From assembly GCF_963966145.1 (NCBI RefSeq), contig NC_091049.1, positions 6,076,001 through 6,140,000 on the forward strand: a stretch of 64,000 nt of DNA. Reading direction: 5' to 3'. Source of the stretch: Tenebrio molitor (taxonomy: Eukaryota > Arthropoda > Insecta > Coleoptera > Tenebrionidae). Position 1 is the first letter of the stretch. Every line of letters starts with the position of its first letter. Position numbers and translations under genes: made by a program. This document shows positions 1 through 9,303 of this stretch, one piece after another. The notes under the pieces were generated by a model, which saw only the letters and a list, made by a program, of their open reading frames with translations, did not search any database and was not told the origin of the DNA.

Positions 1-161
1 TTTTTGTCCAAGTGATAATATTCTCAGAACGCAACGTGTTTACATTTCTTTTTACCCTTACAGAAACCTGCGTCATTACAGATATCTGTAATTCTTTGAC
101 ATTTGAACTGTCACTTTACATTATTTTCAAATGTTTCTATTTTTTCCTGTTTCAGACTCAC

Positions 162-461
162 CCTATGGCACTTGAGTGTTTTCCCTTCAGCCGCCAGCGT
201 AACGTCGACGTACTGCTCCTTGCTGAGGATGCTGGGAAAGGCCTTCTGCATGTTGGAATGGTGACTGTTCCATCTGAGACACATTTCCTCGTTGACGGGC
301 GATTGCGGCGGTTCCGCCACTTTGGGCGCCGCCTTGGGGCTCTGCCGCGTCACCTTCAGCTTGGTGGGCGACAGCGGCTGGCTCTTGAGCACCTGGCCCT
401 GGGCCCCGGCCGCTATCTTCTCCTGCGCGGCGACTTTGGACAGCCTCTCCTGGAGCGGCAT
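162..461 (-). CDS. BTB/POZ domain exon of a BTB transcription factor (partial gene)
   Basis: The exon encodes a basic, proline-rich lead of about 55 residues, then the start of a BTB domain (MCLRWNSHHSN, then a YVDVTLAAEGK core and KCHR). This is the signature of the insect ttk/lola/bab-type BTB group, which mediates protein-protein contact in nuclear regulators. The exon ends after CAT AGG at a good donor (GTGAGT, first base at 161), phase 0, so the rest of the BTB domain lies left of the window. The first candidate Met is at 461, but the frame stays open upstream and meets a single TGA (485-483) that separates it from the HTH ORF. It may therefore be a downstream exon or a readthrough extension of that ORF. 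The domain call is firm; I cannot name the gene. Confidence 0.8.
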
Positions 462-482
462 CGAATCTAAAACGACGACTAC

Positions 483-830
483 TCAACAAATACCGAAAGG
501 CGACAGTTCCGTGTTCTCCCTACTGCTGGTCGACTCACCAACGCTACTCTGACTCTCCTGTTCCAGCAAACTGTCGCAGTTGATCTTTTCGATTTTGTAA
601 TTGTAATTGACGCGTTTGCGGGTGCGGAGCTTGCCGCGGTCGTACTCGTCCGGTTTGCCGAATATGTCGTTCTTCAAGCGACGCCAACGACGGATGTTGG
701 CCTCGCTGATGCCGTAACGCGCCTGCGCCTCTTTGTTGCCGTTCTCCTCGGCGAAGATCACCACCGACTTTTTCAGGTCCAAGTCGTAGGCGTTGTACAG
801 GTGGCGGTTGTACTTATTTTTGCGGCGCAT
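483..830 (-). CDS. Small HTH DNA-binding protein, possibly the N-terminus of the BTB protein
   Basis: A 115-codon ORF starts at an ATG in good context (AACC before the ATG). Residues 1-55 look like a Brinker/psq/CENP-B-N type helix-turn-helix: a basic start, a run of acidic and hydrophobic helix residues, then RYGISEANIRRWRRLK as the likely recognition helix. A basic stretch follows, then a Ser/Glu-rich tail ending in PFGIC-stop. After the TGA the same frame remains open for 7 codons to the BTB ORF Met and on to the BTB exon donor, with no other stop from 830 to 162. The protein therefore ends at 115 aa or continues into the BTB exon by readthrough or alternative splicing. The upstream flank (831-1000) is GC-rich and promoter-like. 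The HTH family assignment is by pattern only. Confidence 0.65.
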   Translation of the reverse strand: MRRKNKYNRHLYNAYDLDLKKSVVIFAEENGNKEAQARYGISEANIRRWRRLKNDIFGKPDEYDRGKLRTRKRVNYNYKIEKINCDSLLEQESQSSVGESTSSRENTELSPFGIC

Positions 831-1439
831 GGTTTTTCGCGGGGGCCACGCTGGAGCGGTTCAACACTGTTGGGCGACAATCAGCGACGGTGCGACCGGC
901 CGTATTTCTTTGCCAAGGGGGTGGACCACGAGACGGAGTCGCGCCACACAAACTGAACCACACTGGACGACCGGGAATTCACACGAAATGAACAAACGGA
1001 GCTGGACGCAAAGTTGGGCAAAATCTAACCACGATTAACGACTTAAAAATCTCATTTTTACACATTTTTCAAAAATCAAAAACAAACCAAAGCGGTAGAA
1101 ATCTTTACAAGTCATTTCGAGTTCGCAAACACTATTTAAGGTTTTGTTCAATTTTACATAAATGTAACAAAAATATAACGGACATTTTAAGTCTTTTTTC
1201 CTCTTGAGATGATCCAATACGTTAACATCTGTATTGCATAATTTTTATAAATACTGGGCAATTTTTTAAAATTTCACATCTAGCCGGAAACGTAGGGCGT
1301 AACTTCGTTATGTCACAATAACCTTAATTTCTTTAAAACGTTTGAATAGGTTTACAATTTGTTGTTGGATTTCAAACATAGAACCACGAAAAGGGTTTAC
1401 TTATTTATAACAATTTACATCAACAGAAATTTTTATAAA
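831..1439. other. 5' flank of the HTH/BTB gene, no gene seen
   Basis: About the first 190 bases are GC-rich and likely hold the promoter and 5' UTR of the minus-strand gene. The rest is AT-rich, with no domain-bearing ORF on either strand. Confidence 0.5.
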
Positions 1440-2430
1440 ACATACAATTGCTGGAAATCTTGGCCTTCGACGTCACACAAGTTACTCAGCGTTTCATGTT
1501 TTCCAATACTCTGATGAGAAGTTCTGGTGAAACACTCGCACATTCTTGTCTAATTTTCAATTTTAAGTCGTAAATTGTACGTTGGTTGTTTGAAAATTGT
1601 GTTTTTTAAAGTCGACGACAAGAAATAATCTAGTGGAGTCAAATCGGGTGATCGAGGTGGATGGATGTGGTCCGTGTGGGAACTAATGGAACGACCGTCA
1701 TAAAATTTCTTTGGGTAATTTAGCGTCATCCGAGCTGTTGCTCCATCCTGCTGCAAATAACTGTTAGGTTACTCATCGGGATGAAGTTGATTAATGAATT
1801 CTTCCAAATGTTTTGGTACCGCACAGCTGTGAAAGAGTCTTCAAAGAAAACTGGTCTAGTTAAACGTTTACGCGAAATGGCGACCCACGTCGTTCAAATT
1901 TTTTGAGGGTGTAACGGCACTCCACATCCGCACATTTTCTTCGTTCACATATCCTAGGGATGAAACCAAGCTTCGTCACTGAAAAAGAATAAATCCAGAA
2001 GATTGTTGTTCATTGTCTGATCCAACCAGTGACTGTGGTCTATCTTAACAGTTTTTAACATGTGCCGTGTCCACTTGTTGTGAAAATCTTCTTACAGACG
2101 TGTGGAGCTCATCATTCACTGCTCGTCTCATATTTTCAGCAGTATCGGAAATTCGTTTCGTTACAGCAACATCTGGGAATGTTTTACGAAATTCCCAAAG
2201 ATACGGTCGAGCTTGCTACACCCCTTGGCCATCGATTTATTGGCCGTTGCCGTTCGGTGAACCCCACAAATAAAAAAATATTGCTTGATTCGAGTTGAAA
2301 AACGCTTGGGTAAGTTTGATTCGATCATAAACGAAAGTGAAGTTTTAAAAAAATAAGTGGCGAAAGGAAATTTATAAACACAAAAGGCAGTAGATGGCAG
2401 AGCGATCTTAGACAACTCAAAATACAACAC
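1440..2430 (-). pseudogene. Decayed mariner-family transposase
   Basis: On the minus strand, frame-shifted pieces of a Tc1/mariner (IS630-type) transposase can be read in order. Around 2000-1880 there is an FFSDEAWFHP block followed by GYVNEENVRMW, which corresponds to the mariner catalytic block. At 1756-1550 there is MQQDGATA, then PPRSPDLTPLDYF and a weak C-terminal tail, the usual place of the second and third acidic residues. The N-terminal half (2430-2050) is only faintly recognisable. Several stops and frameshifts separate the pieces, so it is inactive. I could not fix its terminal repeats, and the ends given are approximate. Confidence 0.75.
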
Positions 2431-2736
2431 ATTAAGCCAGTTCTATCTAAGCAATACGCCTTTTCTTGACAAACAAGTCGTAGCCGGCTAGACGTGAAAT
2501 TTAAAAAAATCGCTAGATATAAACAATTTTCTTGAAAGACCAGTCTTGTAAAAATCTATCAAACAATCTTCATACTGTATTGATGCAAAAAACGCAATTA
2601 CTTCATGTTTCGGAAATAGAGCAATTGTATATTATTACTAGTGATTGTACACATTCACTGATCTAGTGCGAAAGGATGTACAAAAGAATACTGAATTCCC
2701 ACAATACCCAGATATGTAGAAAATCACTTCAATGTA

Positions 2737-3192
2737 TTAATAAATAAGAATTTTGCCATCACCTTTTTTTTCCTTTTTCTGCCTCGGTTGACAAGTTTCG
2801 CACAAGCTCAAAAACAACATAATATCCTTGTACGTGATATTTTTGTAAGTTTTTCTCACTTCCCGCATCGTTCTGTCGCGCCCTCCGTGTCCGACAGCAG
2901 TATGGATCTTGTCCAAAATTTCATAAAGTTCACCGTCGTGCGCGTAATATTTAACATCTGACCCATCTGTCGGGGGCACTATCAGTTTTCTACTCCCGTC
3001 CACCTCCAAGACGCTGTACGTTTTCAACACTCTGTAGTCACTAGGGTCCTTCTTCCCTTTAACTCTCGCACTCAAAACCTTATTTATCAACTCGTTGTAT
3101 TTCTCTTGCGACAACCAGACGCTATTTGCGTTCACCGACGCCCTGTCTTCTTTCAATTGACGATTGTACTCCTCTTCCATTGCGGTAATCAA
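2737..3192 (-). CDS. KRBA2-like protein fragment with integrase H2C2 zinc finger
   Basis: A 151-codon ORF. Residues 1-60 are charged and resemble the N-terminus of KRAB-A-domain-containing-2-like / Ginger-derived proteins annotated in many insects. Residues about 90-135 form an integrase-type H2C2 zinc-binding module: HTAVGHGGRDRT, then LCETCQ, i.e. H-x4-H...C-x2-C. The integrase catalytic core that should follow is absent; the frame stops soon after a Lys-rich run. It is either one exon of a longer gene or a truncated, domesticated or decayed Ginger/GIN-type copy. The absence of stops over 151 codons suggests it is young or constrained. Confidence 0.6.
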   Translation of the reverse strand: MITAMEEEYNRQLKEDRASVNANSVWLSQEKYNELINKVLSARVKGKKDPSDYRVLKTYSVLEVDGSRKLIVPPTDGSDVKYYAHDGELYEILDKIHTAVGHGGRDRTMREVRKTYKNITYKDIMLFLSLCETCQPRQKKEKKGDGKILIY

Positions 3193-4930
3193 ACAAGTTT
3201 TAGGTTAAGTTTAATTTTAACTTTACAGCGAGTGTAACGAAACGCGTTTTGTGCCACACCCGACACGTCAGCAACAGCTAATGTCAGCGACCTTGGCAGC
3301 TAACAGTACTTGGTGATTCTATAAAACCACTGGTGAAAGTTGATTAAACCGATTTGCTCCCATTTCGACCACAACTTACGGTGAATGTGTAAAATCACGA
3401 CAGGCAGTAACCACTCATTTCGTAATTTCAGTCAACATCTACAAAAACTCCGTCCACTGAATAAAAAGTAAGGTTATGCCTGCGGCAAGGACAAGGAGCA
3501 AAATTAACTTCTAGTACGTTCTACTTTGTGGGGTTGGCAGCTTCGATCGGAACTTGACAGTGACAACCAATTAATACAACTTTACATTTAAATATTTATG
3601 TAAACATGTAACATATGTAAACGTTTATGCAAGTACATATTTTTGTAATAAAAGATCGTTTGATATTATGGTTAAATATAAATATTTTTAAATTCTGCAA
3701 AATGTCAACTTGCAAGTATCAACATTTGAATTTTTAAAACGCACGAAATTTTAATTAAAAATTAAATTTTTACTCAAAATGAAAATCAATCAATAGTGGC
3801 ACAACTGGTGCAGCGCAGTTTGGGTATCGATGAACTTCAAGGTTGCATTTCATTAATTATTTAAGGAGAAAAAAACTTGTACTGATTTTCACACGTTTCG
3901 CAATTGTAGAAGTCAAAAGTCGGAACGAGTAAGAATACTTAACCTTTATCACAACGAATTATTTATTGCAAGTTCTTTTCAAGGTTCTGAACTGAAACGA
4001 TGTCCAAGAGAATCCATAAAACAATTTAAATTTTCAGTTCCAATTAACAGAGCTGAAGGTCAAATAAATTAATGTAACAAAGTCTTGGAGAAAAAAAAAG
4101 AATTACATATAAATTACAATCTGGGTGGTATTGCGTAGGACTTGTTACAACAATCATATTTTTTTTCTTATGTCAAAGTACAAAACAAATAAAAAGTACA
4201 AGTGTGAAAATTATTTAAAGTTGTTTTGCACATTTGTTACTAGGAGGAAGTAACATTTAGACAAAGAGTGATGTAAAAGGGATAATTTAAGAAGATCAAG
4301 AATCGTTGACGATTAAAAATACACAATCAATAAATAAATTGATTGTAATTATGTATAATTAAGAATACATATATTTGAAAAATAAATTAATCGTGATCAT
4401 AACAATTCATTTTTTTATTTGGTTAGGACATAATTAAATACTGAATGCCCAACGCTGCTGGAAGGATAACGATGAAAAAGATTGAGATTTTGTGACGTTG
4501 TGGAGTGAAAAGTGCGCAAGAAACGTAAAAGTACATACCGAAACCTAACTAGAGAGTAAAAAGAACAAGAATGTAGACCTGTAAACGTGTAAAAGGATAA
4601 AAATGTGGCTTGAACGTAGAGCTGCCGGTAACGCAAACAAGAGCGGGAACACACTGAGGAGGAAATAATCGAAGTGAAGGTCCGATTTGTGCGTAGATGG
4701 GTAACAACTATTGTCCAGAACGGTACTTAGATGTCCCCAAGACCTATTGATTCATCGACGCTAATAAAAGATGCACGAGGTGGATGCATACAAACAGAAG
4801 AGACGAGATCGTGGATTCGAACGTGGCGCGCTGTCACCTGTCAACCATCTGTCACATTTCAGCGGCACCAAAACGTCCGAGTAAACAAACCCGGCCGCCT
4901 CCGCAAGTAAAAATGTTGTCAAAAACGTAC
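3193..4930. other. AT-rich stretch, no supported gene
   Basis: Open frames here are short and lack recognisable domains. The interval may include the intron or 3' parts of the minus-strand zeste-like gene whose exon ends at 4931, but I could not identify a matching downstream exon. Confidence 0.4.
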
Positions 4931-5243
4931 CCATGTCGTCGAGGGAACTGTCACCGGCGTCGTCGGCGAGGGTGCCGTGGACCGCCTTCTCCTTGAGGGC
5001 GTACTGGCACTTCTTCCACTTGTTTTTGACTTCTTGCAGGGTGCGCTTTTCGATGCTGACGCCGTTGACTTTTTTCAAAATGTCCATCCAGGCCTTCTGC
5101 CTGATCCATCTGTTGGTGGCCCGCTTGGCGAACTTGCCGTAGAGGACGTTGTAGTACGACCTAACCGAGTCGACGAGGACATCGACTTCGTCCGTGGAGA
5201 AGTTGCTCTTCCGCGGCTTCCTGGGCAGCGACCAATCGGCCAT
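4931..5243 (-). CDS. Zeste-like Myb/SANT DNA-binding exon
   Basis: The ORF from the first true ATG (5243) encodes about 104 residues before a clear donor (ATGG|GTACGT, intron begins at 4930). Residues 8-85 match the Myb/SANT-like module of zeste and MSANTD-type proteins (Pfam Myb_DNA-bind_5 pattern): a basic start, FSTDEVDVLVDSVRSYY, RWIRQKAWMDILKKVN and VKNKWKKCQYALKEKA, with tryptophans at helix positions. An Asp/Ser acidic tail follows. Such proteins bind DNA as regulators and are also the companion proteins of Harbinger transposons, but no transposase or terminal repeat is nearby, so a host gene is likelier. The GC-rich 5.3-5.9 kb block upstream is its probable promoter. Downstream exons were not found. 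Confidence 0.7.
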
Positions 5244-5874
5244 TTTGTTTAGCACTGAACCGGCGAAAGAGCGACAAAAACTGACGCTCCATCAACGACT
5301 TCGACGGGGGCCGAGCTGAAATCACGCCATTTCGAGCCCCCGATCGCCAACAGCCAACTGAAAAAACCAAATTCGAGAAAATTCGACGCGAACCACGCTG
5401 GCTAGATCCAAGCTAGCCTCGACAGCAACAATAAAACTCGACCAGCAGTACCCAAACTGTCGGCGCCACGCCGTGCTTCCGACGACCGGAGGCGGCCGGG
5501 GGCGCCGCGGCTCCTGACGCGCCCCCGAAGTCGCCCCGCGCGCGCACGGTCCACCCCGGTTGGCAAAGAAATACGCAGTTCGACATAACCTTACCGTACG
5601 GACCTCCCCTGGCGTCTATCATGAATCGGGCGGTTTTTGCACGATTCTCGTCGACGATTCGCCCAAAAAGCGAAACAAACACGGGGCCCGGCTCGCTTTC
5701 GCACCGACAACGCAAACAAACACTTGTCTCGGCTGGAGGTAAATACGCGAGGCAGCAGACGGTGTCGACCGGCGGTTCTCAAAAGTTCGCACCGCGCTCC
5801 TCATTAAAAATTCAAAACGATCGTCTCCAATCAATCGATCTGCGCCCCATTAAAAAATACAAACCGACAATTAT
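5244..5874. promoter_or_regulatory. GC-rich, CpG-rich putative promoter block
   Basis: This interval is strikingly GC- and CpG-rich compared with the AT-rich surroundings. It sits directly upstream of the minus-strand zeste-like exon and downstream of the FLYWCH stop. Open frames on both strands are the result of GC richness; none shows a domain. A promoter or 5' UTR role is inferred from position and base composition. Confidence 0.4.
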
Positions 5875-6321
5875 TCAAAGCGCCAATTTCAAACCTGGGT
5901 CCTCCTCGAACTTCACGTCCAGGATGTGCGACAGGGGGGTGAAGTCGTCGGCTTGCCGCCCCCGCGCCAGCGCCACCGAGTGCAAGTCGGGTAAGTGGTT
6001 GTGGGGCATGTTGATCTTGGGGGGGCCGTCGGCGCCCGTCGAGATGCTCCCCTGAAACGTCAAATTGCTCAGCGCCGATTGGTCGCTCCGGCCGAATCCT
6101 CGCGACGACCAATCACGCTCGAGGGCGCCAAACCCCCCGAGTTGCTTTTCGCCTCCAACTTTGAGACATTACCTTGCAGTGCAAGCTGCGCTGGGCGCAC
6201 CTCCACCTGATCCCCCCGCATTGGCGCTTCTTGTGCACGGTGTACATGTACCCCTTGTGTATCACCTTCATCCCCCCCTTGTTCGACTTGATCACTTCGA
6301 CTTGTTCCTCCATCCCGTCAC
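5875..6321 (-). CDS. Two-exon FLYWCH zinc-finger protein or C-terminal FLYWCH exon pair
   Basis: Exon A (6321-6173) follows an acceptor (TTTTTCGCAG) and ends at AAG|GTAATG; exon B (6051-5875) follows GACGTTTCAG and ends in TGA. Joined in phase 0 they give 105 residues from the Met at 6313. The domain covers residues 6-65: a KSNKGGMKVIHKGYMYTVHK strand pattern, then IRWRCAQRSLHCK, then MPHNHLPD. The WRC cysteine, the HC cysteine and the two histidines of HNH make the CCHH zinc site of FLYWCH, and the intron falls inside it. Because an acceptor directly precedes the Met, this may be an alternative 3' exon pair of a longer gene, as FLYWCH exons are in mod(mdg4), rather than a stand-alone gene. 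Confidence 0.7.
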
Positions 6322-7606
6322 CTGCGAAAAACGACAATTTTACTTTTCTCCAAGTGGCGCTCCGGTTTCGGTCGTCAGGAGCGACGCGACGCTGCCTCCG
6401 TTTGGGAACCGCTCGTCGACAGGGGACCTAAATATAGAACATGTCCGGAGATCAATAAAGTTGCCGTTTTCGTTAAATTTGATTTTTAACGTATTCACTT
6501 CGATGATGAGAGCGAAACTCGCCGATAACGTTGTTTCGGTTGAGAGGGCACCTTACCTAAATCAGGGCTCGGACTTTGGCTGTTTCTCTGCGGAGAAATT
6601 TTGGAAATTTCCTAAAAATACACAAGCAAAATGGAACTACCGGCTCTATGTCGGACCTCAAAACGTACTGCGCTATATTTAGACGGCCTTAATAACCTCA
6701 AAGGGACCGGTGCGGATTCGGTAACTGCGTTTTGAGGGTGCTCGACGTCTTTGAGCCAAAAAAACGAGCAAAAGGCTCGTCCGACCGGTGCTCACGCTCA
6801 AATGATTTTCGGTTCCTCGAGCGTCGTTGCGGGGGTGGTGGATGCTCGGGGGCGGCTGTCAGAAGTGGTATTGAGGATTTGAGGATTTTTAATTTGGGCA
6901 TGGACGTACATTTAAACTTGGCGCTGCATCTGAAAAATATTTTGCGAGTTCCGCATCAGTCGAGCAAGCTGCGACGATGACATTTATAAAACATGACAAG
7001 AGTTGACTGTTTTAAGAGAACACACCCGGTAAATTTGACAGGGTCGTCTATAAAATGTGTAATAGATAATATAATTAAATTAAATTAAATTAAAATAAAT
7101 AATCCCGTGGCATGAAGAAAATCGTAGGGCAACGTTCGTTGGACATTAAGCAGAATTTTCACCCTTGGAGTTACAAAAATTGAAATAAAGTCAAGTGTAA
7201 AATATTCAAAGAAGGACAAGGTCACATATGTCATTCAGTGTGTGATGAAGTGAAATACGTTCATCGAATGTGGTCGCAGTCTCGTGGGATCAAGAAAATT
7301 AGTGTGGATGCAGCTTTAAAAATGACAACGATTGATACGGTTAATCTGTGCATCTAAAGTTCCGTTTTAAATATGGACGTAGAAAGTTACTTTTTCTCGT
7401 TAATTTAAATTTTGGGACAGTCTTGGTAGGCGCTTCGTTGTAACAGCTGCACATGTGTTCACACGAATCGTCAACAAACAACTTGGTAACCTTACTCTTT
7501 CGCATTCTTGTTTTCTCACTGTCCAGTGTCCGTTATGTCGACACAATTTAATAACATAAATGTTATAAAATAAATAAACCAAATATTTTTTTTGAAAATT
7601 GACATA
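6322..7606. other. Flank without a supported gene
   Basis: The first ~500 bases keep a raised GC content and may hold upstream exons or a promoter of the FLYWCH gene. The remainder is AT-rich with no recognisable coding signal. Confidence 0.4.
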
Positions 7607-8367
7607 CAGTCGCGAGCATTAAATCTTGGTCATCAAGGTTATTTTCAAATTTCCCGCTACTGTTACAAATTAAAAAATTTGTCCGCTTAATTAGGGCCAA
7701 TGTCAATAAAACGTTAATAAAAAAAAAATTGTCAAAGTTTTATTCTAAACATTCAAAATTATGGCCCCAATATCGTATCGCGCGTTCAAATGAAATCCTG
7801 GGCTGGGAAGGCGTTGGAAACCGTCAATTGTTGTCCTTTTTAAAGTGTAGATTAATTGGAGCATGTTGACAGCTAACCTAAAATTTAGAGCCAAAAAATT
7901 TTTCTTTTTTTTTGTTTCTTTGCAATGTTTTACATCCAAAAATGGAATAACGTAACGATTTCTATTCTCGAAGCAAATATCTAAGGGCACTCTTTGCTGA
8001 AAACAAACATGTTCAATTATGTCTCGATTAAACATAAACAAATGTCATTCGTGTCAAACAGCGGGAAATTCAAACTTTACACTCTGAACAGTGTAATTTA
8101 CACTATTCTAAACGGTTTAAATTTTCCAACGCCTACTCAGAGCCCAGGATTTCACTTGAACGCGCGATATTATAACAAAGTAAAAATTATTCTCTGATAG
8201 AGACGGATGTGTCAGAAGCTAGGGTGGCAACCCAGTAGGAATTTTCAAAAAGTTGACAAGATCTTGACAGGACAAGACAAATTAGAGGTTATACCCGTTT
8301 CACATTAGAGCACTTTCCGTTGCGTCAAAGAGTGACCTTGACGACCAAAATTTATTGCTCGCGACAG
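7607..8367. mobile_element. Outer MITE with CAGTCGCGAGCA-type ends
   Basis: The left end (7607 on) and the right end (to 8367) are inverted copies of about 26 bases (CAGTCGCGAGC at left; the reverse complement at right differs at one or two positions). Both ends abut TA, as expected of Tc1/mariner-type target duplication. No transposase is encoded. A second MITE lies inside it. Confidence 0.6.
7776..8169. mobile_element. Inner MITE nested in the previous one
   Basis: Terminal inverted repeats start TATCGCGCGTTCAA and continue through the GAAATCCTGGGCT block to GGCGTTGGAAA, about 45 aligned bases with few differences. The element is ~394 bp and non-coding. A short match to its GCCCAGGATTTCA core recurs at about 27,640, hinting at another remnant. 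Confidence 0.7.
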
Positions 8368-9303
8368 TACTATTCCGGACACGGAATCTTGGCCAACATT
8401 TTACATACATTATTATTAATAACAGAACCTTATTAAAAAATTATCATCTCCGCCGTTTAGTTTTCCCTGTTATTTTTTTTTTACAATTACTGGTGCGGTT
8501 CAATCACGGACATTTCCAAGGCCGACTCGATTACAAAATTTCTTGATTACATGATCTAATTTTTTTTGAATTTGATATTTTTTTAATGTTTAGTCAAATA
8601 CAAAAGTACATTCAGACATTTCAATTTTTTTTTCTTTCCTCGAATTCCAATGTTAATTCTCAATTAAAAAAAAACTTTTCTTTTTGAATGAAACTTGAGT
8701 AAATGTTTGCAACCAACACTACGGAGTGCACCGTGCAAGATCTGATGAACGGAAATTAGCACCTTTTGGCCAGTTGCCCAACTCCAGATTAATATTTTGG
8801 TATTTTTTTTTGCACTTAAAAATTTGGTTCTTCATTTACATCCGAAACATGAGGAATTTATTGCATACAGTTTGTGCCATTTTACGTCGTAGCAACGCAA
8901 AAAAAAAGTTTAAATAAGAATGGAGGAAAAGCCCATGGCAAAATGTGACGTCATTTTAAATCAATGGAGAAATTGCGCTGAACGGTCACAACTAATAAAA
9001 AAAAAGATGATGTAATAAAAAAAATAAAAAGAACCAAGACATCAATTTTGCGTTTATGTTTTTAGGATAATATGAGGACCTTGACCTTGACTTTTTCGGA
9101 TTGCAGTTACGACGCAATTCCCGAAGGATTTTCCTTTTTGCCTTTATTTTGTAATTTGCGCGATTTGGTACTTTTTGTTTTTCGAAGTTGGCCCCACAAT
9201 GGCGTTTTCCAAATGTCGCTACATCCTAACCTCACATATATCTAGTGCTTATTATTAACCAATTCTATCATTTTTAGCAGTTTTTCGTGTATTTACGAGC
9301 AGA
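8368..9303. other. AT-rich stretch and MINDY3 promoter region
   Basis: No gene seen. The last 100 bases must contain the 5' UTR and promoter of the plus-strand MINDY3 gene; I saw no clear TATA box. Confidence 0.4.

Noticed and set aside
471..497. A 27-base GT...AG piece that would join the HTH and BTB frames as an intron
   Set aside because: It keeps frame, but 27 bases is below the workable size of insect spliceosomal introns, so readthrough or alternative exons are likelier.
5560..6682. Long plus-strand frames in the GC-rich 5.5-6.7 kb block
   Set aside because: They overlap the splice-supported FLYWCH exons on minus or GC-rich flank, show no domain, and arise from low stop frequency in GC-rich DNA.
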